NCBI RefSeq assembly: GCF_016786255.1
Contig: NZ_JADMKT010000062.1
Location: 270,038 to 334,037 of the forward strand
Direction of reading: 5' to 3'
Length of the DNA stretch: 64,000 nucleotides
DNA from: Robertkochia sediminum
GTDB lineage: Bacteria; Bacteroidota; Bacteroidia; Flavobacteriales; Flavobacteriaceae
Shown here: in pieces, positions 18,398 through 27,976 of the stretch
Layout of the letters: every line of letters starts with the position of its first letter
How positions within the stretch are numbered: the first letter of the stretch is position 1
The notes under the pieces: model-generated
What the model saw: the letters and a program-made list of their open reading frames with translations, nothing else
What the model was told of the DNA's origin: nothing
The model's database searches: none
Made by a program: the position numbers and the translations under genes

Positions 18398-18944
18398 ATG
18401 TTTGTTCTATTTGGGTATGTCCCTCCCGGTCAACGATGAGCACGTAATCCCGTTGTTCTTTGCTAAAGATATTTCGGTAGGAAAAATGGCAGTAAAGCCA
18501 TTCTGAAGTGCTGCTCTCTTGGTCGATCTCAAAGGAAGTCAAACCCGCCAGGTTCCAGAAGGAGTCGTCTCCATCGTTCTTCAGGGCAAGGGCCTTTAAT
18601 GACGTATTCCTGAGTAGTTCACGCTCGCGATAGCGGAAATCCAATAGGGTATCGTATACCGCAAACTCCGGATTAAACACCTTCGATTTAACGTCAAGAG
18701 ATAAGGGCCTGTTGTTCTTTTGAGTACGAATGACCTTACTGGTAATTTTAAATCCGCTGGCCATAACGGTATCCGTAACCTTGTTAAACTGTGACCCCTC
18801 GCCAAAGTCCGGGGAGATACTGCGATCGGTATTCACCCAACGGGAAAGTCCGCTATCCGGATTTCCGCTCTTACCCAGGTGGGCAAAAACCATCACCAGG
18901 GAAAATACCAACACGGTAACCGGGATCAGACTTTTTGTTTTCAT
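18396..18944 (-). CDS. Hypothetical signal-anchored protein
   Basis: This 182-aa protein has an N-terminal hydrophobic segment (LIPVTVLVFSLVMVFAHLG, 6-24), either a signal or a membrane anchor. The periplasmic remainder has ITSKVIRTQKNNRPL and a beta-rich C-terminus (WLYCHFSYRNIF, DYVLIVDREGHTQ). I do not recognise the family. It follows the antiporter gene by six bases, so the two are probably co-transcribed, hinting at a cell-envelope role. It ends on the shared terminator. Confidence 0.55.
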   Translation of the reverse strand: MKTKSLIPVTVLVFSLVMVFAHLGKSGNPDSGLSRWVNTDRSISPDFGEGSQFNKVTDTVMASGFKITSKVIRTQKNNRPLSLDVKSKVFNPEFAVYDTLLDFRYRERELLRNTSLKALALKNDGDDSFWNLAGLTSFEIDQESSTSEWLYCHFSYRNIFSKEQRDYVLIVDREGHTQIEQT

Positions 18945-18950
18945 CAGGCC

Positions 18951-20825
18951 TTATTTGCTCTCAGGAACCTCCTCTTGTACACTATTCACTTCTTCTTTAA
19001 GTAATTCTAAGGGTTTCCCCAGGTAAACCAGCTTATAGCCGGGTTCGATCTCCATGGTTTGGGTAAAGGTGGCTATGATATGTAATTCGCCGGAAAGGTC
19101 TTTGACAAAGATCGGAATGGCTTCCTTGAGCTCGTTGAGCTTTTTCATTTGATCGAGGAAGTGCTCACGCGACTCCAGTTCGATCTCGTTGATCTTCGGA
19201 TAATCACGGGCCACCTCACTCAGGTTAATGTAATCGTCCTTCTTAGAGAAGAGCAGTTCCAGGTTGGTATCGTCCGGATTCTTCATCTCTTCTGAAGTAA
19301 TAAGCCTGAAGGCACCATTCTCACCCAGATGCTCTCTGAAGCGTTCTATGGAATGTTTATTTACCTCTTCACTGGCAGTTAATGCCATAAGGTATCCTAT
19401 GTCGTTGAACTCGATATTATCGGTAAGCTCATCGGAGAAGATATTGGCCTCTTCAGCATCGAGGTCCATTCCCCTTGCCTTTTCCACATTCTCCTTATTA
19501 CTGTCAATAAGCACCACGTGACGGTCGTTCTTTTGCAGGTATTTGGCAATAAGACGCGATACGTTCGAAGACCCCACAATAAGGATCCCGGTCGAATTCT
19601 TAAGGAATACACCCGATACCTTGGCAAATATCCTTGCCGTAGCGGCATTGAGCAATACCGTACCCAACACGATCATGAACACCAGGGGAGTAATGTATTC
19701 TGCACCGGGTTCTCCCTCCAGTGCCAGTCGTGTACCAAAGAGCGAGGCGATACCCGCAGCAACGATACCCCGGGGTCCTACCCAACTGATGAACATACGT
19801 TCATTGATCTTTAATCCGGAGCCGTAAGTACTCAGGAATACGCCCAGCGGACGAATAACAAAAACCACACAGGCAAACAGCACAAGGGTCTTCCAGTTGT
19901 AAACCAGGTATAGATCGGCCATATCAATATTGGCCGCCAACAGGATAAAGAGTATGGATATGAGCAGTACGCTCAGGGATTCTTTAAAGTACAGCAGTTC
20001 TTTGATGTTAGGGAGGTCGATATTCCCCAGAACCATTCCCATAACCACTACAGACAGCAGTCCCGATTCGTGCGCAAATTGTTCTGAAAGCACATAAACC
20101 CCCAGTACTACAGACAGGGTGAACACGTTCAAAAGGAAATGAGGCACCATTTTTCTTTTGATCACAAAATACAGGGCATAGGCAAAGAAGAATCCTTCTG
20201 AAAGTCCTACCACTACGGTTTTACTAAACTCGATCACGGCCTGTCGGGTATATTCTTCTCCTTGTCCCACCCTGATAAACTCAAACACCAGTACCGCTGC
20301 CACAGCTCCGATCGGGTCAATAAGGATCCCTTCCCACTTGAGTACTGCCGAAAGGTCTTTTTTAAGCGGTATGTTCCGCAATATGGGCGTAATTACTGTC
20401 GGTCCCGTTACGATGATCAAAGAGGCGAACAGGAAGGAGATCTCCCAGCTCAGGTCGAATAAAAAGTGAGATACCACCCCGGCCAGTAAGAAGGTAACGA
20501 GGGTTCCTACAGTAATAAGCTTAATGATCACCGGGCCAACGTTCAATACCTCGTTCTTCTTCAGGGTGAGTCCGCCCTCAAAAAGAATAATAGCGATAGC
20601 CAGGGAAACGAACTGAAACAACATTTCTCCGGGAAAGAGCCCTTTGTTGTACTCCGGGTGCCACACCGGCTCGATGAGCTTGGTACCATCGGTAGTGTAC
20701 AAGGTGGCCAGCGGCCCCACGGTAAGGCCGATAAGAATTAAAGGTAAAATAGCTGGGATCTTAAACCTCCATGCTACCCATTGTGCGAATATTCCAAGTA
20801 TTACAATCCCTGCGAGTTCTATCAT
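18951..20825 (-). CDS. CPA1-type cation/proton antiporter with C-terminal RCK domain
   Basis: The 624-aa inner-membrane transporter exchanges Na+ or K+ for H+. Residues 1-395 contain about twelve hydrophobic helices with antiporter signatures: FEGGLTLKK, VTGPTVITPILR, WEGILIDPIGAVAA and GPRGIVAAGIASLFG. Residues about 412-525 form a TrkA-N/RCK Rossmann domain (GILIVGSSNVSRLIAKYLQK, VVLIDSNKENVEKARG), which usually gates transport by nucleotide binding. A TrkA-C-like tail follows. Family members act in pH and salt homeostasis, fitting a marine cell. Ion selectivity cannot be read from sequence. Confidence 0.9.
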   Translation of the reverse strand: MIELAGIVILGIFAQWVAWRFKIPAILPLILIGLTVGPLATLYTTDGTKLIEPVWHPEYNKGLFPGEMLFQFVSLAIAIILFEGGLTLKKNEVLNVGPVIIKLITVGTLVTFLLAGVVSHFLFDLSWEISFLFASLIIVTGPTVITPILRNIPLKKDLSAVLKWEGILIDPIGAVAAVLVFEFIRVGQGEEYTRQAVIEFSKTVVVGLSEGFFFAYALYFVIKRKMVPHFLLNVFTLSVVLGVYVLSEQFAHESGLLSVVVMGMVLGNIDLPNIKELLYFKESLSVLLISILFILLAANIDMADLYLVYNWKTLVLFACVVFVIRPLGVFLSTYGSGLKINERMFISWVGPRGIVAAGIASLFGTRLALEGEPGAEYITPLVFMIVLGTVLLNAATARIFAKVSGVFLKNSTGILIVGSSNVSRLIAKYLQKNDRHVVLIDSNKENVEKARGMDLDAEEANIFSDELTDNIEFNDIGYLMALTASEEVNKHSIERFREHLGENGAFRLITSEEMKNPDDTNLELLFSKKDDYINLSEVARDYPKINEIELESREHFLDQMKKLNELKEAIPIFVKDLSGELHIIATFTQTMEIEPGYKLVYLGKPLELLKEEVNSVQEEVPESK

Positions 20826-20967
20826 ATAATTTGCGGTAAACGCCGTTTTAAGAGCTACTAAAATATAAAAATGTTAAAAATAGGATAATAATCAACATGT
20901 ATTTTACCAATCTTTGACGGTTTTCTTAATTTGCGTAACCTTAATTTAATAATTCAGGAATTGCGAT

Positions 20968-21819
20968 ATGCGTCTATATGCCATTGAAACCGGGAACTTC
21001 AAACTGGACGGGGGAGCCATGTTCGGAGTGGTTCCTAAAAGTCTCTGGTCCAGGACCAACCCTGCCGACCAGAACAATATGATCGATATCGCAGCCCGAT
21101 CCCTGCTTATTGAAGACGGCAACAGGCTCATCCTCATCGATACCGGAATGGGGAATAAGCAGTCGGATAAATTCTTTAGCTATTACTACCTCTGGGGCGA
21201 TCATTCGATAGACAAATCGCTTGCACAACACGGATTTCACCGCGATGACATTACCGATGTGTTCATGACCCACCTGCACTTTGACCATTGCGGAGGGAGT
21301 GTGGAGCGCCATGGGGAAGGCTACCGTCCCGCATTTAAGAATGCCAGGTTCTGGACCAATAAAGAACACTGGGACTGGGCCGTAAAACCCAATGCCCGGG
21401 AAAAAGCTTCGTTCTTATCAGAGAATATTCTGCCGCTGGAAGAAAGCGGACAATTGGAATTTATTGCTACCCCACAGGGGGATTTCGTTAAAGAGAGTGA
21501 ATTGGGATTCGGGATCCTTTTTGTTGACGGACATACCGAAAAGCAGATGATCCCCCATATTCAATACCAGGGAAAGACGATCGTTTTCACAGCCGACCTC
21601 CTGCCCACAGCAGGACATATCCCATTACCTTATGTCATGGGTTACGATACGCGTCCGTTGCTTACCCTCGACGAAAAGGCTAAATTTCTCAAAAACGCAG
21701 TTAACAACGATTACTACCTCTTTCTGGAGCACGATGCACATAACGAGATCTGCACCCTCCGGGAAACCGAAAAAGGCATTCGCCTTGATAACATCATAAA
21801 ATTCACAGATATCATATAA
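20968..21819 (+). CDS. MBL-fold metallo-hydrolase
   Basis: This 283-aa cytoplasmic protein has the metallo-beta-lactamase fold. The zinc motif THLHFDHCGG lies at 101-110 (His102, His104, Asp106, His107), with further ligands in VDGHTEKQM, FTADLLP and EHDAH. The N-terminal LILIDTGMG strand is typical. The family includes lactonases and other hydrolases, so the substrate cannot be named. The subtilase gene begins ten bases downstream, suggesting co-transcription. It is divergent from the antiporter gene. Confidence 0.88.
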   Translation: MRLYAIETGNFKLDGGAMFGVVPKSLWSRTNPADQNNMIDIAARSLLIEDGNRLILIDTGMGNKQSDKFFSYYYLWGDHSIDKSLAQHGFHRDDITDVFMTHLHFDHCGGSVERHGEGYRPAFKNARFWTNKEHWDWAVKPNAREKASFLSENILPLEESGQLEFIATPQGDFVKESELGFGILFVDGHTEKQMIPHIQYQGKTIVFTADLLPTAGHIPLPYVMGYDTRPLLTLDEKAKFLKNAVNNDYYLFLEHDAHNEICTLRETEKGIRLDNIIKFTDII

Positions 21820-21829
21820 CTATATAAAC

Positions 21830-23452
21830 ATGAACATTAGATCATCATTTGCCTATGGAGCCCTGGCAATGGGTATCCTGGCCGGATGTGGCCCCGCAGC
21901 CATCAAACTGGACCCTATGCAAAATACGGTAGGGACCGATTTTAATAAAAATAACTTCACAGAAGAGCAATATAAGAACTGGGGGCATGCCGACCTCCTT
22001 ACCGATACCATCCCCGGGATGAGTGTTATGAAAGCCTATACCGATATTCTCGCAGAAAGAGAAGGGACCAAGGTGATAGTAGGGGTTGTAGATTCCGGTA
22101 TCGATATCAATCACGAAGACCTTAGCAGTGTGATTTGGGTGAATAAAGATGAGATCGCAGGAAACGGCATCGACGACGATAAGAATGGTTTTATTGACGA
22201 TATCCACGGATGGAACTTCCTGGGAGAATCGAACGATGAGAACCTCGAAATGACCCGTATTGTAAAGCGTGGAGACGACGGTTCTGAAATGTACAAGAAG
22301 GCTAAGGCCGAGTTCGATGAAAAACTTAATTATGCCAAGGCCGGACTTGCCCGCTACGAAGAGCTTATGGCCGGAATAGACGGTGCTCAGGGTGTGGTTA
22401 AGGAAGCCCTTGGAAAAGATGTTTATACTGTTGAAGAGCTTCAAAACATTACTTCGGAAGACGAGAGTGTGGCCCAGGCTGCGAAAACCCTCGAATACTG
22501 GATGACCCGTATTGGTTCTGTAGACGAGATCAAAGAGCAACTTCAGGGAGGGATCAACTATTTCTCTGATCAGCTCGAGTACAACCTCAATGCCGATTTC
22601 GACGGTAGAGCAGTAGTAGGAGACGATCCTTACGATATTAATGATACCGATTACGGTAACGGTGATGTGATCGGAGACCTGGAGCACGCCAAGCACGGTA
22701 CCCACGTTGCCGGGATCATCGCTGCAGCCCGTAACAACGGCGTTGGAATGAACGGAGTAGCTCACAATGTAGAGATCATGGCGCTCAGAGCTGTTCCTAA
22801 CGGTGATGAGTATGATAAAGATATCGCCCTGGCTATTCGCTATGCGGTTGATAACGGAGCTAAGGTGATCAACGGAAGTTTTGGTAAAGGATACTCTCCG
22901 AACAAGGAGTGGGTTTACGATGCCCTGAAGTACGCTGCCGAGAACGATGTGCTTTTTGTACACGCTGCCGGTAACGACAGCAAGTTTCTAGATGAAGCAG
23001 AGAACTATCCGAACGACCAGGAAAACAACGGTCCGGAATTCTTTGACAATGTGATCACCGTTGGAGCCCTGAACTGGGATTACGGACAAAATATGGTGGC
23101 TGGATTCTCAAACTACGGAAAAGTGAATGTAGACGTATTCGCTCCCGGAACCAAGATCTATGCGACCACTCCTGATAACGAATATGAGTACCTGCAGGGA
23201 ACTTCTATGGCTGCACCGGGTGTTGCCGGAGTAGCTGCCCTCATTCGCTCATACTTCCCGAAGCTTACCGCTTCTCAGGTTAAGCATATCATCATGCAGT
23301 CAGGACTGGCCTCTGATGCTGAAGTAGTTGTTGGAGGAGACCCTGGTAACAAACAACCTTTCGGAGACCTTTCTAAATCAGGTAAAATGACCAACCTGTA
23401 CAACGCCCTGATCATGGCCGATAAGGTTTCAAGAAAAAAGATCAAACTTTAA
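21830..23452 (+). CDS. S8 (subtilisin-like) serine peptidase lipoprotein
   Basis: The 540-aa secreted protease has a lipobox (ILAGC, Cys20), so it is probably lipid-anchored. The catalytic triad is Asp88 (VVDSGIDINHEDL), His289 (HGTHVAGI) and Ser459 (GTSMAAPGV), with the oxyanion Asn in HAAGNDS. The gap between Asp and His is about 200 residues. It contains a Lys/Glu-rich helical insertion at about 145-245 (MYKKAKAEFDEKLNYAKAGL; SVDEIKEQLQGG), where classical subtilisins have about 30 residues. There is no type IX sorting domain. A terminator follows. Confidence 0.93.
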   Translation: MNIRSSFAYGALAMGILAGCGPAAIKLDPMQNTVGTDFNKNNFTEEQYKNWGHADLLTDTIPGMSVMKAYTDILAEREGTKVIVGVVDSGIDINHEDLSSVIWVNKDEIAGNGIDDDKNGFIDDIHGWNFLGESNDENLEMTRIVKRGDDGSEMYKKAKAEFDEKLNYAKAGLARYEELMAGIDGAQGVVKEALGKDVYTVEELQNITSEDESVAQAAKTLEYWMTRIGSVDEIKEQLQGGINYFSDQLEYNLNADFDGRAVVGDDPYDINDTDYGNGDVIGDLEHAKHGTHVAGIIAAARNNGVGMNGVAHNVEIMALRAVPNGDEYDKDIALAIRYAVDNGAKVINGSFGKGYSPNKEWVYDALKYAAENDVLFVHAAGNDSKFLDEAENYPNDQENNGPEFFDNVITVGALNWDYGQNMVAGFSNYGKVNVDVFAPGTKIYATTPDNEYEYLQGTSMAAPGVAGVAALIRSYFPKLTASQVKHIIMQSGLASDAEVVVGGDPGNKQPFGDLSKSGKMTNLYNALIMADKVSRKKIKL

Positions 23453-23468
23453 TAATTCACCTGTGAAC

Positions 23469-23500
23469 AAGGCCCCTTTACTGCGGTAAGGGGCCTTTTT
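23469..23500 (+). terminator. Rho-independent terminator after the subtilase gene
   Basis: AAGGCCCCTTTA pairs with the TAAGGGGCCTT arm and is followed by six T. The M1 peptidase ATG is only about 16 bases further on. Confidence 0.9.
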
Positions 23501-23515
23501 TATTTTTAAAAAATT

Positions 23516-25363
23516 ATGAAAAAGTTATTTCTAGTCATCCTCGGCCTGGGTATTTCCCTTACCGGCCGCGCACAATTCGAGAACGACCGTCCGTATTACT
23601 GGCAGCAACATGTAGATTATACTATGAACGTAGACATGGATGTTGAAACCTACCGGTTTACCGGAGACCAGGAATTGCGCTACACCAACAATTCTCCAGA
23701 CACCCTGAAAACGGTATTCTACCACCTCTATTTTAACGCCTTCCAACCGGGAAGTGAAATGGATGTACGCAGCCGTAACCTGCCCGATCCGGACCGCAGG
23801 GTAGGATCGAGGATCAATGGTCTGAAACCCGATGAGATCGGATACCTCAAGGTAGGCACCCTCAAGCAGAACGGCGTAGCGATCAAACACCATACAGAAG
23901 GTACCATTCTTGAAGTGGAACTCCATAAACCTATTCTCCCCGGAGAAACGGTAACCTTCACCATGGATTTCGAAGGGCAGGTTCCTGTGCAGATCCGTCG
24001 TAGCGGTAGAAACAATGCCGAAGGCGTAGCCCTTTCCATGACCCAATGGTATCCTAAAATGGCTGAATACGACTTTGAAGGCTGGCAGGATCACGCCTAT
24101 ATCGCCAGGGAATTCCAGGGCGTATGGGGTGACTTTGATGTGAAGATCACCATCGATAAGGACTATGTGATCGGAGGTACCGGATACCTTCAAAATCCGC
24201 AGGAGATCGGACAAGGATACGAAACCGAAGGTATGAAGGTGAAAAGACCTAAAGGCGATAAGCTTACCTGGCATTTCAAAGCGCCTATGGTTCACGATTT
24301 TGCCTGGGCCGCAGATGCCAACTACGTTCACGATACCTACCAGGTGGAGAACGGACCCACCCTGCATTTCTTCTACCTCGATGAGGAGAAGTACGCCGAG
24401 AACTGGAAGAACCTTCAGCCAAAGACGGCAGCACTTATAGAATTCTTCAGCGAATATGTAGGGCCTTATCCGTGGGAGCAATACTCTGTGATCCAGGGGG
24501 GAGACGGTGGTATGGAATACGCTATGAGCACCCTGATCACCGGGGATCGCAGCTTTGGAAGCCTTGTAGGGGTAACCGCTCATGAAATGGCGCATACCTG
24601 GTTCCAGCAGATCCTGGCGACCAACGAATCAAAGCACGAATGGATGGATGAAGGATTTACCTCCTTCGTTTCTGACCTGGCCATGAACATTGTTATGGAG
24701 GAGAAAAAGGACAATCCGTTCGAAGGGGCGTACAAGGGCTACCTCAGACTGGCCAATTCTGAAATGCAGGAGCCACTTACCACACAGGCAGACCGTTACA
24801 GTATGAATGCCGTTTACGGGATCTCTGCCTACAGCAAGGGAGAGGTATTTTTGAGTCAGCTGGGGTATATCATCGGGCAGGATAAATTGCAAGAGACCCT
24901 GCAACGTTACTACGACGACTTTAAATTTACCCACCCAACGCCAAACGATATTATTCGTACCGCAGAGAAGGTTTCCGGCATTCAGCTATGGTGGTACCTC
25001 AACGAATGGGCACAAACCACCCATACCATAGACTACGGGATCAAAAGCGTGGAAGCCGAAGGGGAGAAGACCCGTATCACCCTGGAGCGTATTGGTAAAA
25101 TGCCTATGCCGTTAGATATTCTCGTTAAATACAAGAACGGAGAAATGGAAACGTTTTACGCCCCATTGCGTATGATGAGAGGGGAGAAGGCTAATCCGTA
25201 TACAGCCCTTAACAGACAGCTACTGGACGACTGGCCATGGGTATATCCTGAGTACAGTTTCAGTATCGAAAAGAACGCTGCTGAGATCGAGGCGATCTAC
25301 ATCGATCCTTCCGGACTTATGGCCGATACCAACAGAGATAATAACACCTATACTGCAGAATAA
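23516..25363 (+). CDS. M1-family zinc metallopeptidase (aminopeptidase-like)
   Basis: This 615-aa protein has a signal peptide ending GRAQ. The gluzincin site is complete: His356-Glu357-x2-His360 (HEMAHTWFQQ) and Glu379 (WMDEGFTSF). The exopeptidase-like GGMEYAMS motif sits about 23 residues upstream. Residues 25-220 form the beta-sandwich of the M1 N-terminus. The protein probably trims peptides in the periplasm or at the surface. With the neighbouring S8 and S41 genes it forms a run of three secreted peptidases, though each has its own transcription signals. Confidence 0.92.
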   Translation: MKKLFLVILGLGISLTGRAQFENDRPYYWQQHVDYTMNVDMDVETYRFTGDQELRYTNNSPDTLKTVFYHLYFNAFQPGSEMDVRSRNLPDPDRRVGSRINGLKPDEIGYLKVGTLKQNGVAIKHHTEGTILEVELHKPILPGETVTFTMDFEGQVPVQIRRSGRNNAEGVALSMTQWYPKMAEYDFEGWQDHAYIAREFQGVWGDFDVKITIDKDYVIGGTGYLQNPQEIGQGYETEGMKVKRPKGDKLTWHFKAPMVHDFAWAADANYVHDTYQVENGPTLHFFYLDEEKYAENWKNLQPKTAALIEFFSEYVGPYPWEQYSVIQGGDGGMEYAMSTLITGDRSFGSLVGVTAHEMAHTWFQQILATNESKHEWMDEGFTSFVSDLAMNIVMEEKKDNPFEGAYKGYLRLANSEMQEPLTTQADRYSMNAVYGISAYSKGEVFLSQLGYIIGQDKLQETLQRYYDDFKFTHPTPNDIIRTAEKVSGIQLWWYLNEWAQTTHTIDYGIKSVEAEGEKTRITLERIGKMPMPLDILVKYKNGEMETFYAPLRMMRGEKANPYTALNRQLLDDWPWVYPEYSFSIEKNAAEIEAIYIDPSGLMADTNRDNNTYTAE

Positions 25364-25390
25364 AGCATTAAGGATAACGCTTTACGTTTC

Positions 25391-25419
25391 AAAACCTCTC
25401 TTTTCAAGGGAGGTTTTGT
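25391..25419 (+). terminator. Probable terminator after the M1 peptidase gene
   Basis: The AAAACCTCTCTT/AAGGGAGGTTTT stem has a three-base loop and is followed by GTTATTTTT. That tail overlaps the rnpA -7 box. Confidence 0.7.
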
Positions 25420-25427
25420 TATTTTTG
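25420..25427 (+). promoter_or_regulatory. -7 box of rnpA
   Basis: TATTTTTG matches TAnnTTTG exactly and ends seven bases before the ATG at 25435, so any leader is very short. Confidence 0.5.
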
Positions 25428-25434
25428 CCCCTTA

Positions 25435-25815
25435 ATGTGGCGTATGGACCAGTCCTTTCCGAGAAAAGAAAAACTCAAAAGCAAAAAGCGCATAGAACAG
25501 GTGTTCACCGAAGGATCATCGGTGTCCAAATACCCCCTTAAATTGGTTTATCTGCCCTTTGAATTCCAGGAAGATACCAAAGTTCAGGTAGCCGTTTCTG
25601 TGCCTAAACGACGTTTTAAACGTGCGGTAGACCGCAACCGCGTAAAACGACTCATGCGTGAAAGCTGGCGCCTGCAAAAAGCGTCATGGCTTCCGGAAAT
25701 GAAACAACCCCATGCCCTGTTATTCATCTATATCGGAAAAGAACTTCCCACGCTCAAGAAGCTGCAAAAAGCCATGGATGTAGCTATGCATAAATTTCTC
25801 CAAAAACAAGCATAA
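25435..25815 (+). CDS. rnpA: Ribonuclease P protein component
   Basis: The 126-aa basic protein assists the catalytic RNA of RNase P in removing tRNA 5' leaders. The core RNR motif is clear (RAVDRNRVKRLMRESWR, about 64-80), preceded by VAVSVPKRRFKR. The N-terminal FPRKEKLKSKKRIEQVF is standard. The ATG at 25435 or the one at 25444 could be the start; the second leaves more room after the promoter box. rpmH, the usual upstream neighbour in other phyla, is absent. Confidence 0.95.
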   Translation: MWRMDQSFPRKEKLKSKKRIEQVFTEGSSVSKYPLKLVYLPFEFQEDTKVQVAVSVPKRRFKRAVDRNRVKRLMRESWRLQKASWLPEMKQPHALLFIYIGKELPTLKKLQKAMDVAMHKFLQKQA

Positions 25816-25942
25816 GACAGCCTGTTCTTCACCATTGTCTTAAAATTAACGTTAAAACTGTAGCGTTTAAAAGCAATTCTTTTTCTGAACCGGTCAATTT
25901 TGGTACTTTTAAAAAAGGCCTGAACCTGAAAAAGTATTGAGC

Positions 25943-27562
25943 ATGATGATAAAGAAGATCCTGATCCCTGTCCTGTTACTATTTGTTACACTGACAGTTA
26001 CGAGTTACCGCAATGATTATTTCGAGATCGCCAAACAGGTGGAGATCTTTACGACCATGTTCAAAGAACTCAATATGAACTATGTCGATGAGACCAATCC
26101 TGCCGAGCTTATGGACGGAGCGATCAAGAGCATGCTGGAAGACCTGGATCCCTACACCCGGTTCATGAACGAACAGGATGTGGAAACCTTTAAGATCAAC
26201 AACAACGGAGAATATTCGGGCATAGGAGCCCTTGTACGCAGTTTTAACGACAAGTTACTGGTCATTGAACCCTATGAAGGCTATCCGGCCGATAAAGCCG
26301 GTTTAAAGGCCGGAGATGAGATCATTCAGATAGGAGATGTCAAAGTAGCCGATTTTAAGGATGATGCCACCGAACTTCTTAAAGGAGCTAAAAATTCATC
26401 TGTTGCTGTGGTATACAAACGACAGGGAAAAACAGAGAACACGACCGTAGAGCGCAGTGATATCGAAGTCGATGCCGTGCCCTTCTACCAAATGGCCGAT
26501 GAACAGACCGGGTATATCGTACTTTCCAGGTTCAACAGAAAAGCCTACGAACAAACCAAGCAGGCCCTGATCGATCTCAAGGAACAGGGAGCATCTCAGA
26601 TCGTTCTCGACCTGAGAGGAAATCCCGGCGGACTCCTGAGTGAGGCCATTAAGATCTGTAACCTTTTTGTACCCAAGGGAGAACTTATAGTAAGCACCCG
26701 TTCAAAGGTGAAAAAGTTCAACCAGGAATTCTCGACACGGAGTAAACCGGTAGATACCGAAATTCCGCTGGTGATCCTGATTGACGACCGCAGTGCTTCG
26801 GCCAGTGAGATCGTAAGTGGCGCCCTTCAGGACCTTGACCGTGCTGTAGTTGCCGGAAGCAGGAGCTTCGGAAAAGGCCTTGTTCAACGTCCGATCAATC
26901 TATCCTATGGCACCCAGCTTAAAGTGACCATCTCCAGATACTACACCCCCAGTGGCCGTTGTATCCAGGCTATGGATTACTGGAACCGGGACGAGCAGGG
27001 GAATGCCGTTTCCAAACGGTCTTATAGTGAATTTAAAACCAGGAATGGCAGGGTGGTATACGATAATGGTGGGGTAACTCCCGATGTGACCATTGAAGAA
27101 CTGGAACAAAACTCCCTGACCAGGGCACTGGATAACAACCTGATCATTTTTGATTACGCCACCGATTACTACTATAAGCACCCGGATGTGGATCCGGAAA
27201 CCTTTGAATTCACCGATAGTGATTACAAGCAGTTCAAAGCCTTTGTAAAGAATAAAGAACTCGAATATACTACTCCGGAAGAAGAACTGCTCAAGAAACA
27301 ATTGAACCCTGAGGCCCTTGCAGATTTGGGAACTGATGTTGAAAAAGAATACAAAGAACTACTCAACAGCATTTCACAAAGTAAGCTGGCAGCCCTGGAT
27401 AGCAGAGCTGAAAGAATTAAAAAGGATATTCGCGACGAGTTGGTTACCCGCTACGGATATCGCAACGGATTGTATACGTATTACCTCGATCACGACAAGA
27501 CCATTCTTGAAGCCCGGAATATCCTGGCAGACAAGAGTAGGTATCAGGAGCTGTTGAAGTGA
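25943..27562 (+). CDS. S41-family C-terminal processing peptidase
   Basis: This 539-aa secreted serine protease starts at ATG 25943 (or 25946). The in-frame TTG at 25937 adds only two residues. A signal or anchor segment covers about 3-22. A PDZ domain at about 80-165 has GIGALVRSF and GYPADKAGLKAGDEIIQIG. The catalytic domain contains LDLRGNPGGLLSEA, the serine motif DDRSASASEIVSG (about 281-293) and the lysine in SFGKGLVQ (about 311). The family uses a Ser-Lys dyad to process C-termini of exported proteins. A helical region follows the protease domain. Confidence 0.92.
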   Translation: MMIKKILIPVLLLFVTLTVTSYRNDYFEIAKQVEIFTTMFKELNMNYVDETNPAELMDGAIKSMLEDLDPYTRFMNEQDVETFKINNNGEYSGIGALVRSFNDKLLVIEPYEGYPADKAGLKAGDEIIQIGDVKVADFKDDATELLKGAKNSSVAVVYKRQGKTENTTVERSDIEVDAVPFYQMADEQTGYIVLSRFNRKAYEQTKQALIDLKEQGASQIVLDLRGNPGGLLSEAIKICNLFVPKGELIVSTRSKVKKFNQEFSTRSKPVDTEIPLVILIDDRSASASEIVSGALQDLDRAVVAGSRSFGKGLVQRPINLSYGTQLKVTISRYYTPSGRCIQAMDYWNRDEQGNAVSKRSYSEFKTRNGRVVYDNGGVTPDVTIEELEQNSLTRALDNNLIIFDYATDYYYKHPDVDPETFEFTDSDYKQFKAFVKNKELEYTTPEEELLKKQLNPEALADLGTDVEKEYKELLNSISQSKLAALDSRAERIKKDIRDELVTRYGYRNGLYTYYLDHDKTILEARNILADKSRYQELLK

Positions 27563-27663
27563 AAGAGGTAACCGGTTACAAGTAATGGGTAATAGGTAAT
27601 GTGGTCGATGATCTCCTGCGAGTCATAACTCTCTATTCGTCACTCACTTCAAAAGATAATACT

Positions 27664-27718
27664 GCGTCTTTGCGAGCCGTGCGATAGCAGGGCGCGGCAA
27701 TCTCATGAAAGAAGGTAA
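27664..27718. repeat. Dispersed intergenic repeat, copy B (inverted)
   Basis: This is the reverse complement of 3926-3980 with three mismatches in the best 46 bases; it contains GTCTTTGCGAGCCGTGCGA and GGCAATCTCATGAA. The family appears only in spacer DNA here. Confidence 0.8.
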
Positions 27719-27735
27719 AACCCACCTTCGATAAA

Positions 27736-27800
27736 GCTAAGTGCTAAGAGTTACCATCCCTTGTGCCTTCGTACCTTCGTACCTCCGTCACCGTATCACT
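27736..27800. repeat. Local intergenic duplication, copy 1
   Basis: It begins GCTAAGTGCTAAGAGTTACC and ends CCGTATCACT. Copy 2 lies at 27977-28049 in direct orientation. Confidence 0.8.
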
Positions 27801-27976
27801 ACAAAACCACCCCGACCACGTTTTAGACGTTGCCACTCCTCCTTAGATAGGAGGGGAGAAATCCCAACTTTTTAAAGTCTTTTGAACTACCCATCCCGAC
27901 ACAGCAGAAGAACGTTTGAACGATCCTTTAATACCATATACTACAGCGAACCGTATAACTGTTTAACTGTATAACA

